Source of the DNA: an uncultured Lachnospiraceae bacterium
GTDB taxonomy: Bacteria; Bacillota; Clostridia; Lachnospirales; Lachnospiraceae
Direction: 5' to 3'
Length of the DNA: 41,149 nt
NCBI GenBank assembly: GCA_902776305.1
Contig: CACYPS010000039.1
Coordinates: forward strand, 1-41,149
The notes under the pieces: model-generated
Databases searched by the model: none
Told to the model about the DNA's origin: nothing
Seen by the model: the letters and a program-made list of their open reading frames with translations, nothing else
Shown: piece by piece, positions 16,705 to 26,352 of the stretch
Position numbering within the stretch: the stretch's first letter is position 1
How the letters are laid out: every line of letters begins with the position of its first letter
Made by a program: the position numbers and the translations under genes

Positions 16705-16929
16705 TGCTGTGACATGATAGCTATGAAGCGTGAAGTTGCTGCATACATATTGCAGGTTCTCCGTGGAGCGAATGTCATGTAAAGATACTGGCGACAAGTC
16801 ACTGTGCAATGTCCGCCTATGCGGCGGAAACAATCGTGTGTGTATTCCTGAGTTTAGGAAACGCACGGGAACGTGTACAGTCACCGCTTGTCGTACTATT
16901 AAAAGTGCGAAAAGGAGGCGACTTTTTTT
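16705..16929 (+). promoter_or_regulatory. Folded leader of rpsJ (candidate r-protein autoregulatory RNA)
   Basis: A closing stem CGACAAG/CTTGTCG (16792-16798/16887-16893) encloses two hairpins: TCCGCC-tatgc-GGCGGA (16812-16828) and a long one, CGTGTGTGTATTCCT...AGGAAACGCACG (16835-16867). Next, AAAAGT/ACTTTT (16901-16906/16921-16926) places the AAAGGAGG of rpsJ in a loop, so the site could be masked. In other bacteria the S10 operon is controlled by L4 binding its leader; this leader is in the same place, but the ligand is not known. No ORF of note in this stretch. Confidence 0.55.
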
Positions 16930-17247
16930 ATGGCAAGTCAGGTTATGAGAATCACTCTCAAGGCGTACGATCACAAACTGGTAGATGCATCGGCGGCTAA
17001 AATCATTGATACTGTGAAGAAGAGCGGAGCAACAGTCAGCGGACCGGTACCGCTTCCGACAAAGAAGGAAGTAGTTACGATCCTCCGTGCGGTTCATAAG
17101 TACAAGGATTCCCGCGAACAGTTCGAGCAGAGAACGCACAAGAGACTGATCGATATCATAGCTCCGACACAGAAGGTCGTGGACTCACTGTCCAGACTGG
17201 AAATGCCGGCAGGTGTCTATATCGACATCAAGATGAAAACCAGGTAA
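16930..17247 (+). CDS. rpsJ: 30S ribosomal protein S10
   Basis: 105 residues, standard length. Contains [20 protein letters not shown], the loop [16 protein letters not shown] that reaches the 3' domain of 16S rRNA, and the C-terminal [14 protein letters not shown]. Also acts as NusE in transcription antitermination. First gene of the S10-spc-alpha cluster; preceded by AAAGGAGG 11 bases upstream, inside a small stem. Confidence 0.98.
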   Translation: MASQVMRITLKAYDHKLVDASAAKIIDTVKKSGATVSGPVPLPTKKEVVTILRAVHKYKDSREQFEQRTHKRLIDIIAPTQKVVDSLSRLEMPAGVYIDIKMKTR

Positions 17248-17301
17248 CTACCAATTAGTATGATTGCAGTGCAAGAGCAATCCGCTGTAAGGAGGTAACA
17301 C

Positions 17302-17937
17302 ATGAGCAAAGAGATTCTTGCAAGAAAGATCGGCATGACGCAGATCTTTTCAGATGACGGAGTTCTCACTCCGGTCACAGTCCTTCAGGCAGGCCCGTGC
17401 TTTGTAACACAGGTCAAGACAGTCGAGAAGGACGGCTACAGCGCAGTTCAGGTCGGTTTCGAAGAAATTCGCGAGAAACTGATCACGAAAGGTGAAAAGG
17501 GCGTATTTGACAAGGCAGGCGTTAAGCCGATGAGATTCGTGAGAGAACTCAAACTCGACAACGCTGAAGATTACAAGCCGGGTCAGGAAATTAAAGTTGA
17601 TATCTTTTCAGCCGGCGATCACATTGATGCAACGGCTGTTTCCAAAGGAAAAGGCTTCCAGGGCACAATCAAGCGTCTTGGTCAGCACAGAGGACCTATG
17701 AAGCATGGTTCCAAGTTCCATCGTCATGCAGGTTCCAACGGAACATCTTCCGATCCGAGCCGTGTTTACAAGGGAAAAGGCATGCCCGGTCAGATGGGCA
17801 ACAAGCGCGTTACTATTCAGAACCTTGAAGTTGTACGTGTTGATGCAGAGAACAATCTGATTCTGGTCAGGGGCGCAGTTCCGGGACCGAAGAAGAGCCT
17901 TGTGACAATCAAAGCAACTGTAAAGAATAAGAAGTAA
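17302..17937 (+). CDS. rplC: 50S ribosomal protein L3
   Basis: 211 residues. N-terminus [16 protein letters not shown] and the central finger [20 protein letters not shown] that approaches the peptidyl transferase centre; the Gln there is the residue methylated in E. coli. Early assembly protein of domain VI of 23S rRNA. AAGGAGG precedes ATG 17302; 54 bases after rpsJ. Confidence 0.98.
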   Translation: MSKEILARKIGMTQIFSDDGVLTPVTVLQAGPCFVTQVKTVEKDGYSAVQVGFEEIREKLITKGEKGVFDKAGVKPMRFVRELKLDNAEDYKPGQEIKVDIFSAGDHIDATAVSKGKGFQGTIKRLGQHRGPMKHGSKFHRHAGSNGTSSDPSRVYKGKGMPGQMGNKRVTIQNLEVVRVDAENNLILVRGAVPGPKKSLVTIKATVKNKK

Positions 17938-17960
17938 CACGGATAGGAGGACGATTCGAG

Positions 17961-18581
17961 ATGGCTAACGTATCAGTTTATAATATGGGTGGCCAGGAAG
18001 TCGGCACAATCGAAGTATCGGACAGCGTTTTCGGTGCTGAGATCAAAGAGAACCTGGTTCATCTGGCTGTCGTGCAGCACCTCGCAGCAATGCGTCAGGG
18101 CACACAGAAAGCCAAGACACGCTCCGAAGTATCGGGCGGCGGAAGAAAACCGTGGAGACAGAAGGGAACAGGACATGCAAGACAGGGTTCAACAAGAGCT
18201 CCGCAATGGACACACGGCGGTGTCGTATTTGCACCGGTTCCGAGAAGCTACAAGATCAAGATGAACAAGCAGGAGAAGAAGGCAGCTCTGAGATCCGTTC
18301 TCACAGCTAAGCTTCAGTCCGGCGATATGATCGTTGTAGATAAGATCGCTTTTGACGAGATCAAGACAAAGAACATGGTCAATGTTCTCGCAAACCTCAA
18401 AGCAGAGAAAGCTTATGTCGTAATCGACGGAAACGACAAGAACGTTGTTCTTTCCAGCAAAAACATTCCGACAATGAAGCTCGCTTCCAGCGGAACACTC
18501 TGCGTATATGATATCCTGAAGTACAACAAGCTCGTCCTTACACAGGATGCAGTTAAGACGATCGAGGAGGTATTTGCATAA
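17961..18581 (+). CDS. rplD: 50S ribosomal protein L4
   Basis: 206 residues. The tunnel loop is seen in [24 protein letters not shown], followed by the globular domain. Besides its place in domain I of 23S rRNA, L4 is the autogenous regulator of the S10 operon in enterobacteria, so it is the first candidate to bind the rpsJ leader here. Its stop shares one base with the rplW start (TAATG). Confidence 0.98.
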   Translation: MANVSVYNMGGQEVGTIEVSDSVFGAEIKENLVHLAVVQHLAAMRQGTQKAKTRSEVSGGGRKPWRQKGTGHARQGSTRAPQWTHGGVVFAPVPRSYKIKMNKQEKKAALRSVLTAKLQSGDMIVVDKIAFDEIKTKNMVNVLANLKAEKAYVVIDGNDKNVVLSSKNIPTMKLASSGTLCVYDILKYNKLVLTQDAVKTIEEVFA

Positions 18582-18880
18582 TGGCTGATATCAAATATTA
18601 TGACGTTATTCTTAAGCCGGTCGTCACAGAGAAGAGCATGTCCGGTATGGCGGACAAGAAGTACAGCTTCTATGTTCATCCGGACGCAACAAAGTCTCAG
18701 ATCAAGGATGCTGTCGAGAAGATGTTCGAGGGAACAAAAGTTGCCCGCGTTAACACAATGAACCTCGACGGAAAGACCAAGAGACGTGGAATGACCTTCG
18801 GCAAGACAGCCAAGCAGAAGAAAGCTATTGTTTTCCTGACAGAGGACAGCAAGGACATCGAGATCTTCACAGGCCTTTGA
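18581..18880 (+). CDS. rplW: 50S ribosomal protein L23
   Basis: 99 residues; starts [20 protein letters not shown] and holds [20 protein letters not shown]. Sits at the exit of the peptide tunnel and docks trigger factor and SRP. Overlaps rplD by one base, so coupled. A 95-base gap follows, with a GGCACCGC-AATAA-GCGGATGCC hairpin (18910-18931). Confidence 0.98.
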   Translation: MADIKYYDVILKPVVTEKSMSGMADKKYSFYVHPDATKSQIKDAVEKMFEGTKVARVNTMNLDGKTKRRGMTFGKTAKQKKAIVFLTEDSKDIEIFTGL

Positions 18881-18975
18881 TGAATGCTTTCGGGCGGCAT
18901 GAGCCGCAAGGCACCGCAATAAGCGGATGCCTCACTATACGTTAACAACGTGATGAATTTAAAGGAGATAAGAAC

Positions 18976-19824
18976 ATGGCTATTAAGACATATAAGCCGT
19001 ATACACCGTCCAGAAGACATATGACGGGCTCCGATTTCTCTGAGATCACAAAAAAGACACCTGAGAAATCACTTACAGTAGCTCTCAAGAAGCACTCCGG
19101 ACGTAATAACCAGGGCAGAATCACAAGCCGTCATCGCGGTGGCGGAGCAAGAAGAAGATACAGACTGATCGATTTCAAGCGCAACGCAAAAGACGGAATT
19201 CCGGCATTTGTAAAGGCTATCGAGTATGATCCGAACAGAACAGCTAATATCGCTCTTATCTGCTATGCAGACGGCGCCAAGGCTTACATCCTCGCTCCGG
19301 CAGGCCTTACAGTAGGTCAGGAAGTCATGAGTGGTGAGGACGCTGAAGTCAGGATCGGAAACTGCCTCCCTCTCTCCAAAGTTCCGGTAGGTACAGTTGT
19401 ACACAATGTTGAGCTGTTCCCGGGCAAGGGCGGCCAGATGGTTCGTGCAGCCGGCAACGGTGCACAGCTGATGGCTAAGGAAGGCAAGTATGCAACTCTT
19501 CGTCTTCCGTCCGGCGAAATGAGAATGGTTCCGCTTGAGTGCCGCGCAACAATCGGTGTTGTAGGCAACGGCGATCATAACCTGATCAACATCGGCAAGG
19601 CAGGACGTAAGCGCCATATGGGTATCCGCCCGCATGTACGCGGATCTGTCATGAACCCGAACGATCACCCGCATGGTGGTGGTGAAGGACGCGCTCCGGT
19701 TGGACGTCCGGGTCCGAGCACACCGTGGGGCAAGCCGGCTCTCGGTTACAAGACAAGAAAGCATCATAAGCAGTCTGATAAGCTGATCGTAAGAAGAAGA
19801 AACGGTAAGGGTTCAGGAAGATAA
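18976..19824 (+). CDS. rplB: 50S ribosomal protein L2
   Basis: 282 residues (usual 273-280). [14 protein letters not shown] start, [20 protein letters not shown] and the loop [19 protein letters not shown] with the conserved His near the peptidyl transferase centre. Needed for subunit association and tRNA binding. AAAGGAG precedes ATG 18976. Confidence 0.98.
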   Translation: MAIKTYKPYTPSRRHMTGSDFSEITKKTPEKSLTVALKKHSGRNNQGRITSRHRGGGARRRYRLIDFKRNAKDGIPAFVKAIEYDPNRTANIALICYADGAKAYILAPAGLTVGQEVMSGEDAEVRIGNCLPLSKVPVGTVVHNVELFPGKGGQMVRAAGNGAQLMAKEGKYATLRLPSGEMRMVPLECRATIGVVGNGDHNLINIGKAGRKRHMGIRPHVRGSVMNPNDHPHGGGEGRAPVGRPGPSTPWGKPALGYKTRKHHKQSDKLIVRRRNGKGSGR

Positions 19825-19836
19825 GGAGGTAGGATA

Positions 19837-20112
19837 ATGGCACGTTCATTAAAGAAAGGCCCGTTCGCGGATGAGCACCTTCTGAAGAAGGTTGATGCAC
19901 TGAATGCATCCGGCGATAAGGCTGTTATTAAAACATGGTCACGCCGTTCCACGATCTTCCCGAGCTTTGTGGGACATACTTTCGCAGTACATGACGGAAG
20001 AAAGCATGTACCGGTATATGTTACTGAGGACATGGTAGGCCATAAGCTCGGCGAGTTTGTTGCCACACGTACGTACAGAGGCCACGGCAAGACCGAGTCC
20101 AGGAGCCGCTGA
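19837..20112 (+). CDS. rpsS: 30S ribosomal protein S19
   Basis: 91 residues; [18 protein letters not shown] at the start, then [20 protein letters not shown]. Located in the head of the small subunit near S13 and the A-site tRNA. AAGGAGG precedes the start; 12 bases after rplB. Confidence 0.98.
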   Translation: MARSLKKGPFADEHLLKKVDALNASGDKAVIKTWSRRSTIFPSFVGHTFAVHDGRKHVPVYVTEDMVGHKLGEFVATRTYRGHGKTESRSR

Positions 20113-20144
20113 TAAGACGGGCGTAGATCGAAAGGAGAGTATTC

Positions 20145-20534
20145 ATGGCTAAAGGACACAGATCCCAGATTAAGCGGGAGAGAAATGAAAATAACAGAGA
20201 AAAAAGGCCGTCCGCAAAGGTTTCCTATGCACGGATGTCTGTTCAGAAGGCCAGCCTCGTTCTCGATGCAATTCGCGGCAAGGATGTTGAGACAGCTCTC
20301 GGCATCCTGACCTACAGCCCGAGATATGCGTCCAGCGTAATCAAGAAACTTCTTGAGTCTGCTGTTGCAAACGCTGAGAACAATAACGGCATGTCCAAAA
20401 ATAATCTCTATGTAGCTGAGTGCTATGCAGGTAGAGCATCGACGATGAAGAGAATCCAGCCGAGAGCTCAGGGTCGCGCATACAGGATTCTGAAGCGCAA
20501 CAGCCACATCACCATCGTGCTGGATGAGAAATAA
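20145..20534 (+). CDS. rplV: 50S ribosomal protein L22
   Basis: 129 residues, somewhat long at the N-terminus ([20 protein letters not shown] before the conserved core). The tunnel hairpin is visible in [18 protein letters not shown], the site of macrolide-resistance changes in other bacteria. Lies between rpsS and rpsC as usual. Confidence 0.98.
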   Translation: MAKGHRSQIKRERNENNREKRPSAKVSYARMSVQKASLVLDAIRGKDVETALGILTYSPRYASSVIKKLLESAVANAENNNGMSKNNLYVAECYAGRASTMKRIQPRAQGRAYRILKRNSHITIVLDEK

Positions 20535-20545
20535 GGAGGGTCAAA

Positions 20546-21202
20546 ATGGGACAGAAAGTCAATCCACACGGCCTTAGAGTCGGTGTCATCAAGGATTGGA
20601 ATTCCAAGTGGTATGCAGAGAAGGATTTCGCAGCAAATCTCGCTGAGGATCATCAGATCCGCGAATTCCTTAAGAAGCGTCTTTACAGCGCAGGTATTTC
20701 CAAGATCGAAATCGAGCGCGCTTCAGATAGAGTAAAGGTTGCTATTTATACAGCTAAGCCGGGCCTTGTTATCGGCAAGGGCGGAGCTGAAATTGAGAAG
20801 CTTAAGAATGAGCTCACAAAGAAGATCGGCCGCAAGGTCCTTGTAGATATCAAGGAAGTCAAGCGTCCGGACCGCGATGCTCAGCTCGTAGCAGAGAACA
20901 TCGCTCTTCAGCTTGAAAACCGTATTTCCTTCCGCCGTGCGATGAAGTCCACAATGCAGAGAACAATGCGCGCCGGAGCTAAGGGAATCAAGACAACTGT
21001 TTCCGGTCGTCTCGGCGGTGCAGATATGGCCCGCAAGGAGACATACAGCGAAGGAACCATCCCGCTTCAGACACTCCGCGCGGATATCGACTACGGATTC
21101 GCAGAAGCAGACACGACATATGGTAAAGTCGGCGTCAAGGCATGGGTCTACAATGGTGAAGTACTTCCTACTAAGGGAAACAAGGAAGGGAGTGATCAGT
21201 AA
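20546..21202 (+). CDS. rpsC: 30S ribosomal protein S3
   Basis: 218 residues. [20 protein letters not shown] start; KH domain with [16 protein letters not shown] (GxxG motif GKGG); C-terminal domain with [17 protein letters not shown]. Forms part of the mRNA entry channel and its helicase activity. Ends one base into the rplP start. Confidence 0.98.
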   Translation: MGQKVNPHGLRVGVIKDWNSKWYAEKDFAANLAEDHQIREFLKKRLYSAGISKIEIERASDRVKVAIYTAKPGLVIGKGGAEIEKLKNELTKKIGRKVLVDIKEVKRPDRDAQLVAENIALQLENRISFRRAMKSTMQRTMRAGAKGIKTTVSGRLGGADMARKETYSEGTIPLQTLRADIDYGFAEADTTYGKVGVKAWVYNGEVLPTKGNKEGSDQ

Positions 21203-21669
21203 TGTTAATGCCGAAGAGAGTTAAACGGAGAAAGCAGTTCCGTGGTTCCATGAGAGGTACACCGACCAGAGGAACAAGAGTGACAAGAGGCGAATACGCA
21301 CTCGTCGCTTCAGAACCGTGCTGGATCAAGTCTAATCAGATCGAAGCAGCCCGTGTCGCCATGACTCGTTACATCAAGAGAGGCGGTAAGGTCTGGATCG
21401 ATATCTTCCCGGACAAGCCTGTAACGGCAAAACCGGCCGAGACTCGTATGGGTTCCGGTAAAGGTTCCGTGGAATATTGGGTAGCTGTTGTAAAACCGGG
21501 CCGCGTTCTTTTTGAGATCGCAGGTGTATCCGAAGAAGTTGCAAGAGAAGCGCTTCGTCTCGCAATGCACAAGCTTCCCTGCACATGCAAGATCTGCTCC
21601 CGTGAGCAGGTGAACGGCAAGGAAGAAGCTGCAGTAACGGCGCAGTCGGCAGAAGGCGGTGAGCAGTAA
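21202..21669 (+). CDS. rplP: 50S ribosomal protein L16
   Basis: 155 residues; the family is usually 136-147, and the excess is a low-complexity tail after [10 protein letters not shown]. Start [19 protein letters not shown] and the core [20 protein letters not shown] are typical. Binds near the A-site tRNA. Overlaps both rpsC and rpmC by one base. Confidence 0.97.
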   Translation: MLMPKRVKRRKQFRGSMRGTPTRGTRVTRGEYALVASEPCWIKSNQIEAARVAMTRYIKRGGKVWIDIFPDKPVTAKPAETRMGSGKGSVEYWVAVVKPGRVLFEIAGVSEEVAREALRLAMHKLPCTCKICSREQVNGKEEAAVTAQSAEGGEQ

Positions 21670-21875
21670 TGAAAAGTACAAAATATCTTGAGAGCCTGCG
21701 CGGAAAGTCTGTTGCAGAGCTCAATGAAGAACTGGTTGCAGCGAAAAAGGAACTTTTCAACCTGAGATTCCAGAACGCTACGAACCAGCTTGATAATACT
21801 GGCAGAATCAAGGAAGTTCGCAAGAACATTGCAAGAATCCAGACGGTTATCGCAGCCAGCGGTAAGGAGGCATAA
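21669..21875 (+). CDS. rpmC: 50S ribosomal protein L29
   Basis: 68 residues, two-helix coiled protein: [18 protein letters not shown] and [18 protein letters not shown]. Near the tunnel exit beside L23. Shares one base with rplP and one with rpsQ, so the three are translated in a coupled way. Confidence 0.97.
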   Translation: MKSTKYLESLRGKSVAELNEELVAAKKELFNLRFQNATNQLDNTGRIKEVRKNIARIQTVIAASGKEA

Positions 21876-22135
21876 TGATGGAAGAGAGAAACCTCAGAAA
21901 AACACGTGTCGGCAAGGTCGTCAGCAATAAGATGGACAAGACTATTGTCGTAGCGATTGATGACCGTGTTCAGCATCCGCTGTACAAGAAGATCGTTAAT
22001 AAGACTTATAAGCTCAAGGCTCATGACGAGAACAATGAATGCAATATCGGCGATACCGTAAGAGTCATGGAGACAAGACCGCTGTCCAAGGATAAGAGAT
22101 GGAGACTTGTCGAGATCGTAGAGAAGGCTAAATAA
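21875..22135 (+). CDS. rpsQ: 30S ribosomal protein S17
   Basis: 86 residues, OB fold: [20 protein letters not shown] and [19 protein letters not shown]. Primary binder of 16S rRNA 5' domain. ATG 21875 is followed at once by a second ATG (21878); the overlap with rpmC favours the first, GGAGG at 21866-21870 allows both. Confidence 0.97.
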   Translation: MMEERNLRKTRVGKVVSNKMDKTIVVAIDDRVQHPLYKKIVNKTYKLKAHDENNECNIGDTVRVMETRPLSKDKRWRLVEIVEKAK

Positions 22136-22170
22136 TTCGGTCGCCTTACTTAATTCAGGAGGATACAAGA

Positions 22171-22539
22171 ATGATTCAACAGGAAAGCAGACTGAAAGTC
22201 GCTGACAATACCGGAGCGAAAGAAATCCTGTGTATCCGCGTTATGGGTGGTTCTACACGCAGATATGCCCAGATTGGCGATACGATTGTAGCTACGGTTA
22301 AAGATGCAACACCCGGTGGTGTTGTAAAGAAGGGCGATGTCGTAAAGGCTGTTGTCGTCCGTACAGTTAAGGGCGCTCGCCGTAAAGACGGATCTTACAT
22401 CCGCTTTGATGAGAACGCCGCAGTCATCATCAAGGATGATAATACACCGAGAGGAACCCGTATTTTTGGACCAGTTGCCCGTGAGCTCAGAGAGAAACAG
22501 TTCATGAAGATCGTTTCCCTTGCTCCGGAAGTACTGTAA
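22171..22539 (+). CDS. rplN: 50S ribosomal protein L14
   Basis: 122 residues, exactly the usual length. [20 protein letters not shown] and [20 protein letters not shown] are diagnostic. Interface protein contacting 16S rRNA and the target of silencing factor RsfS. AGGAGG precedes ATG 22171. Confidence 0.98.
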   Translation: MIQQESRLKVADNTGAKEILCIRVMGGSTRRYAQIGDTIVATVKDATPGGVVKKGDVVKAVVVRTVKGARRKDGSYIRFDENAAVIIKDDNTPRGTRIFGPVARELREKQFMKIVSLAPEVL

Positions 22540-22551
22540 GGGGGTAAAAAC

Positions 22552-22863
22552 ATGGCATCACTGAAGATTAAAAAAGGCGATACGGTTCGCGTTATTGCCG
22601 GCAAAGACAAGGATAAGGAAGGCAAGGTCCTTCTTGTCAATGCCAAGAAGAATACAGTTGTTGTTGAAGGCGTTAACATGATCACAAAGCATGAGAAGCC
22701 GTCCATGGCTAATCAGCAGGGTGGTATTGTTAACAAGGAAGCTCCGATCAACATTTCAAATGTTATGTACCTGCACAAGGGAAAACCGACCAGAATCGGT
22801 TTCAAGGTCGAGGGCGACAAGAAGGTTCGTGTAGCAAAGTCTACCGGCGAAACGATCGATTGA
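22552..22863 (+). CDS. rplX: 50S ribosomal protein L24
   Basis: 103 residues with an N-terminal KOW motif ([20 protein letters not shown]). Assembly initiator protein binding the 5' end of 23S rRNA. 12 bases after rplN; GGGGG-type ribosome site in TAAGGGGGTAAAAACATG. Confidence 0.98.
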   Translation: MASLKIKKGDTVRVIAGKDKDKEGKVLLVNAKKNTVVVEGVNMITKHEKPSMANQQGGIVNKEAPINISNVMYLHKGKPTRIGFKVEGDKKVRVAKSTGETID

Positions 22864-22879
22864 GGAAGGAGGATAAGGA

Positions 22880-23419
22880 ATGAGCAGACTTAAAGAACAG
22901 TACGATAACGAAATCGTACCTGCACTTAAGAAAAAATTCGATTACAAGAATCCGATGGAAGTTCCGAAACTCGTAAAGATCGTCGTGAATATGGGTGTCG
23001 GTGAGGCAAAAGAGAATGTTAAGCTTCTCGATGCGGCTGTTGCAGATCTTGAGACAATCACAGGTCAGCACGTAATCCGCACAAAGGCTAAGAAGTCTAT
23101 CGCGAACTTCAAGCTTCGTGAAGGCATGCCGATCGGCTGCAAGGTCACTCTTCGCGGTGAGCGTATGTATGAGTTTGCAGATCGCCTGATCAATCTGGCT
23201 CTGCCGCGCGTACGTGACTTCCGCGGTGTAAATCCGAACGCATTTGACGGCCGTGGCAACTATGCTCTGGCTATCAAGGAACAGCTGATTTTCCCGGAAA
23301 TCGAGTATGATAAGATCGACAAAGTCAGGGGTATGGACGTTATCTTCGTAACAACCGCGAAGACTGACGAGGAAGCCCGCGAACTGCTGAGACTTTTCAA
23401 CATGCCGTTTGCAAAGTAA
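22880..23419 (+). CDS. rplE: 50S ribosomal protein L5
   Basis: 179 residues; [40 protein letters not shown] and [20 protein letters not shown] are family motifs. Binds 5S rRNA with L18 and contacts P-site tRNA. GGAAGGAGG precedes the start. Confidence 0.98.
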   Translation: MSRLKEQYDNEIVPALKKKFDYKNPMEVPKLVKIVVNMGVGEAKENVKLLDAAVADLETITGQHVIRTKAKKSIANFKLREGMPIGCKVTLRGERMYEFADRLINLALPRVRDFRGVNPNAFDGRGNYALAIKEQLIFPEIEYDKIDKVRGMDVIFVTTAKTDEEARELLRLFNMPFAK

Positions 23420-23432
23420 AGGAGAGAAGATC

Positions 23433-23618
23433 GTGGCAAAGAAATCAATGAAGTTAAAACAGGCCAAGAAGCCGAAGTTCTCTACTAGAGCGTATACACG
23501 CTGCAGCATCTGCGGTCGTCCGCATTCCGTTCTTTCCAAGTACGGTGTTTGCCGTGTCTGCTTCCGTGAGTTAGCTTATAAGGGTGAGATTCCGGGAGTT
23601 AAGAAGGCATCCTGGTAA
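23433..23618 (+). CDS. rpsN: 30S ribosomal protein S14, zinc form (type Z)
   Basis: 61 residues from GTG 23433, set by AAAGGAGAG at 23418-23426; the longer in-frame reading from 23409 adds eight residues that match nothing in the family. Two CxxC pairs bind zinc: CSICGRPH and CRVCFREL. Ends [11 protein letters not shown] as expected. The gap to rpsH (96 bases) has a 9-bp perfect hairpin. Confidence 0.97.
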   Translation: MAKKSMKLKQAKKPKFSTRAYTRCSICGRPHSVLSKYGVCRVCFRELAYKGEIPGVKKASW

Positions 23619-23650
23619 AAAATGGATTTCTGATCAGGAATAATCGTATG

Positions 23651-23681
23651 GAGTACCGACGGCGGATCGGCATCGGTACTC
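23651..23681 (+). promoter_or_regulatory. mRNA hairpin between rpsN and rpsH
   Basis: Perfect 9-bp stem GAGTACCGA/TCGGTACTC with a 13-base loop, not followed by a T-run, so not a terminator. Could be an S8- or S14-related control or processing element of the spc part; inference only. Confidence 0.4.
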
Positions 23682-23714
23682 ATTGTAAAGAACAATGAAA
23701 GGAGCGTCATCTAA

Positions 23715-24119
23715 ATGACTACGACGAATGATCCAATCGCGGATATGCTTACAAGAATCCGTAATGCGAATACTGCTAAGCATGATACAGTTGATATCCC
23801 GGTATCCAAGATGAAATTAGCTATCGCTGATATCCTTGTAGATGAGGGATATATCGCTAAGTATGATCTTGTCGGTGAGGGTGTTGATCGCGTTATCCGC
23901 GTTACCCTTAAATACGGCAAGGACAAGAATGAAAAGATTATCACAGGCCTTAAGAGAATTTCCAGACCGGGCCTTCGTGTTTACGCAAGCAGCGATGAGA
24001 TGCCGAAGGTACTTGGCGGCCTTGGCGTAGCTATCGTATCCACAAACAAGGGCGTAATCACAGATAAGGAAGCAAGAAAGCAGCATGTAGGCGGCGAAGT
24101 TCTTGCATTTGTATGGTAA
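23715..24119 (+). CDS. rpsH: 30S ribosomal protein S8
   Basis: 134 residues; [20 protein letters not shown] start, C-terminal [20 protein letters not shown]. Binds the central 16S domain and is the autogenous repressor of the spc operon in E. coli. GAAAGGAG precedes ATG 23715. Confidence 0.98.
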   Translation: MTTTNDPIADMLTRIRNANTAKHDTVDIPVSKMKLAIADILVDEGYIAKYDLVGEGVDRVIRVTLKYGKDKNEKIITGLKRISRPGLRVYASSDEMPKVLGGLGVAIVSTNKGVITDKEARKQHVGGEVLAFVW

Positions 24120-24230
24120 ACAGCGCTCACATAGCCTGGAAAGATTGATGGTCTGACCGGGCTGAGTGTTTTTAGGCACTGAAAACAGAGAGGGAAACCT
24201 CTCCGACAATTTAAGTCAGGAGGAAACATC
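24120..24230 (+). promoter_or_regulatory. Structured gap between rpsH and rplF
   Basis: Unusually long spacer for this cluster (111 bases) with a GAGAGG-GAAA-CCTCTC tetraloop hairpin (24190-24205) and a weaker stem upstream (AGCC...GGCT). No ORF. May be an RNA processing or control site; nothing more can be said. Confidence 0.35.
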
Positions 24231-24770
24231 ATGTCACGTATCGGCAAAATGCCGGTTGTCATTCCGGCGGGCGTTACTGTTGATATCCAGCCGGGTAATG
24301 TTGTAACAGTAAAGGGACCGAAGGGCGAGCTCAAAAGAGAACTCGACCATGAAATGACACTCGAGCAGAAAGACAATGAAATTATCGTTACCAGACCGGA
24401 TGATCTGAAGAGACACAAGGCACTTCACGGCCTTACACGTGCTCTCCTTCACAACATGGTTGTTGGTGTAACAGACGGATTCACAAAGACACTTGAGATC
24501 AACGGTGTCGGCTACAGAGCTCAGAAGCAGGGCAAGAAGCTCGTTCTTTCCCTCGGATACAGCCATCCGATCGAGATGGAGGATCCGGAAGGCCTCGAGT
24601 CTACAGTAGAAGGCAACAAGATCATTATCAAGGGTATCGACAAGCAGGCAGTCGGCCAGTATGCAGCAAATATTCGTGAGAAGAGAGCTCCGGAACCGTA
24701 TAAGGGCAAGGGCATCAAGTACGCTGACGAAATTATTCGCCGCAAAGTTGGTAAGACTGGTAAGAAATAA
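24231..24770 (+). CDS. rplF: 50S ribosomal protein L6
   Basis: 179 residues; [20 protein letters not shown] start, two similar L6 domains, and the C-terminal [20 protein letters not shown]. Near the GTPase-associated centre. AGGAGG precedes ATG 24231. Confidence 0.98.
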   Translation: MSRIGKMPVVIPAGVTVDIQPGNVVTVKGPKGELKRELDHEMTLEQKDNEIIVTRPDDLKRHKALHGLTRALLHNMVVGVTDGFTKTLEINGVGYRAQKQGKKLVLSLGYSHPIEMEDPEGLESTVEGNKIIIKGIDKQAVGQYAANIREKRAPEPYKGKGIKYADEIIRRKVGKTGKK

Positions 24771-24788
24771 AGGAAGGAGAGTTTAGAG

Positions 24789-25157
24789 ATGATTACAAAG
24801 CCATCTAGAGCGCTGATTCGTCAGAAGAAACATCGCAGAATGCGCGGTCACATCGCAGGAACGGCTGAGCGTCCGAGACTCGCAGTCTTCCGCAGCAATA
24901 AGCATATGTATGCTCAGATTATTGATGATGTAAAGGGTGTCACACTCGTTTCCGCATCTACCCTTCAGGCTGACGTTAAGGAAGGCCTTGAGTATACCGA
25001 TAACGTAGAAGCCGCAGCAAAAGTCGGCAAGGTAATCGGTGAGAAGGCTGTCGCAGCCGGCATCGAAGCTGTTGTATTTGACCGCGGTGGTTTCGTATAC
25101 CACGGAAAGATTCAGGCTCTTGCTGATGCAGCGAGAGAAGCTGGCCTTAAATTCTAA
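24789..25157 (+). CDS. rplR: 50S ribosomal protein L18
   Basis: 122 residues; basic N-terminus [20 protein letters not shown] followed by [20 protein letters not shown] and the last motif [11 protein letters not shown]. Carries 5S rRNA into the large subunit with L5. 18 bases after rplF with AAGGAAGGAG. Confidence 0.98.
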   Translation: MITKPSRALIRQKKHRRMRGHIAGTAERPRLAVFRSNKHMYAQIIDDVKGVTLVSASTLQADVKEGLEYTDNVEAAAKVGKVIGEKAVAAGIEAVVFDRGGFVYHGKIQALADAAREAGLKF

Positions 25158-25174
25158 GAGGAAGGGGATAACTC

Positions 25175-25693
25175 ATGAGATCAAACGAGAATAAAAGATT
25201 AGACAAAGATGAGAGCGGCCTTGAAGACAGAGTCGTTGCCATCAAGCGTGTCACCAAGGTAGTTAAGGGCGGCCGTAACATGCGTTTCTCCGCTCTCGTA
25301 GTTGTCGGTGACGGAAATGGTCATGTGGGTGCAGGCCTCGGAAAGGCTGCTGAAATTCCGGAAGCTATCCGCAAGGGTAAGGAAGATGCTCAGAAGCATA
25401 TGATTTCTGTTGCAAGAACAGATTTCCAGAGTATTACACATGACAACATCGGTAAGTTCGGTGGTGCTTCTGTTCTTCTCAAGAGAGCTCCGGAAGGTAC
25501 CGGCGTTATCGCCGGCGGTCCGGCTCGTGCGGTTATTGAACTTGCAGGTATCAAGAACATCCGTACAAAGTCCCTCGGTTCCAACAATAAGCAGAACGTC
25601 GTTTTTGCTACACTGAACGGCCTGAAGGCTCTGAAGACACCGGAAGAGGTTGCACGTCTTCGCGGTAAGTCTGTCAGCGATATTCTGGCATAA
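25175..25693 (+). CDS. rpsE: 30S ribosomal protein S5
   Basis: 172 residues; double-stranded RNA-binding N-terminal domain ([20 protein letters not shown]), then [20 protein letters not shown] and [15 protein letters not shown]. Accuracy-related protein of the mRNA entry site. GAGGAAGGGG precedes ATG 25175. Confidence 0.98.
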   Translation: MRSNENKRLDKDESGLEDRVVAIKRVTKVVKGGRNMRFSALVVVGDGNGHVGAGLGKAAEIPEAIRKGKEDAQKHMISVARTDFQSITHDNIGKFGGASVLLKRAPEGTGVIAGGPARAVIELAGIKNIRTKSLGSNNKQNVVFATLNGLKALKTPEEVARLRGKSVSDILA

Positions 25694-25707
25694 GGAGGGT
25701 TACCGAA

Positions 25708-25896
25708 ATGGCAGAAGAGAAGAAATTAAAAATCACACTTGTAAAATCTACTATCGGTGCAGTTCCGAAGAATAAGAAGATCATTGAGTCCATGGGCTTC
25801 CATAAACTCAACTCTTTCGTAATCCTTCCGGACAATGCAGCAACACGCGGACAGCTGGCTAAGATCGGCTATCTCGTAAAAGTAGAAGAAGTTTAA
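25708..25896 (+). CDS. rpmD: 50S ribosomal protein L30
   Basis: 62 residues; KITLVKSTIGAVPKNKKIIE and the end VKVEEV are typical. Short bacterial form. TAAGGAGGG precedes ATG 25708. Confidence 0.97.
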   Translation: MAEEKKLKITLVKSTIGAVPKNKKIIESMGFHKLNSFVILPDNAATRGQLAKIGYLVKVEEV

Positions 25897-25911
25897 TAGG
25901 AGGTGCCAAGA

Positions 25912-26352
25912 ATGGATTTATCAAATTTATCTCCGGCTCCGGGTTCCAAGCACAATGATAATTTCCGTAGAGGCCGTGGCGAAAGCTCAGGCAACGGTAA
26001 GACAGCTGGTAAGGGACACAAGGGTCAGAAAGCTCGTTCCGGCGCACCGAGAATCGGTTTCGAAGGTGGCCAGATGCCGCTGTTCAGACGTCTTCCGAAG
26101 AGAGGTTTCAAGAACCGCAATGCTAAGGACTATGCATTTGTAAACGTTGGACGTCTTGATACTTTTGAAGAAGGCACAGTTATTACACCGGAACTTCTTC
26201 TTGAGACCGGCGTAATCGCAAAACTTCGCGATGGCGTTAAGATCCTCGGCGAAGGTGAACTTACAAAGAAGCTCACTGTAAAGACGAACAAGATCAGCGC
26301 GTCTGCAAAAGAAAAAATTGAAGCTGCAGGTGGTACGGTAGAGGTAATCTGA
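25912..26352 (+). CDS. rplO: 50S ribosomal protein L15
   Basis: 146 residues from ATG 25912, given by GGAGG at 25899-25903; an in-frame GTG at 25903 overlaps that site and is rejected. [15 protein letters not shown] start, Gly/Arg-rich extension ([20 protein letters not shown]) and globular C-terminal domain. Shares one base with the secY start. Confidence 0.97.
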   Translation: MDLSNLSPAPGSKHNDNFRRGRGESSGNGKTAGKGHKGQKARSGAPRIGFEGGQMPLFRRLPKRGFKNRNAKDYAFVNVGRLDTFEEGTVITPELLLETGVIAKLRDGVKILGEGELTKKLTVKTNKISASAKEKIEAAGGTVEVI

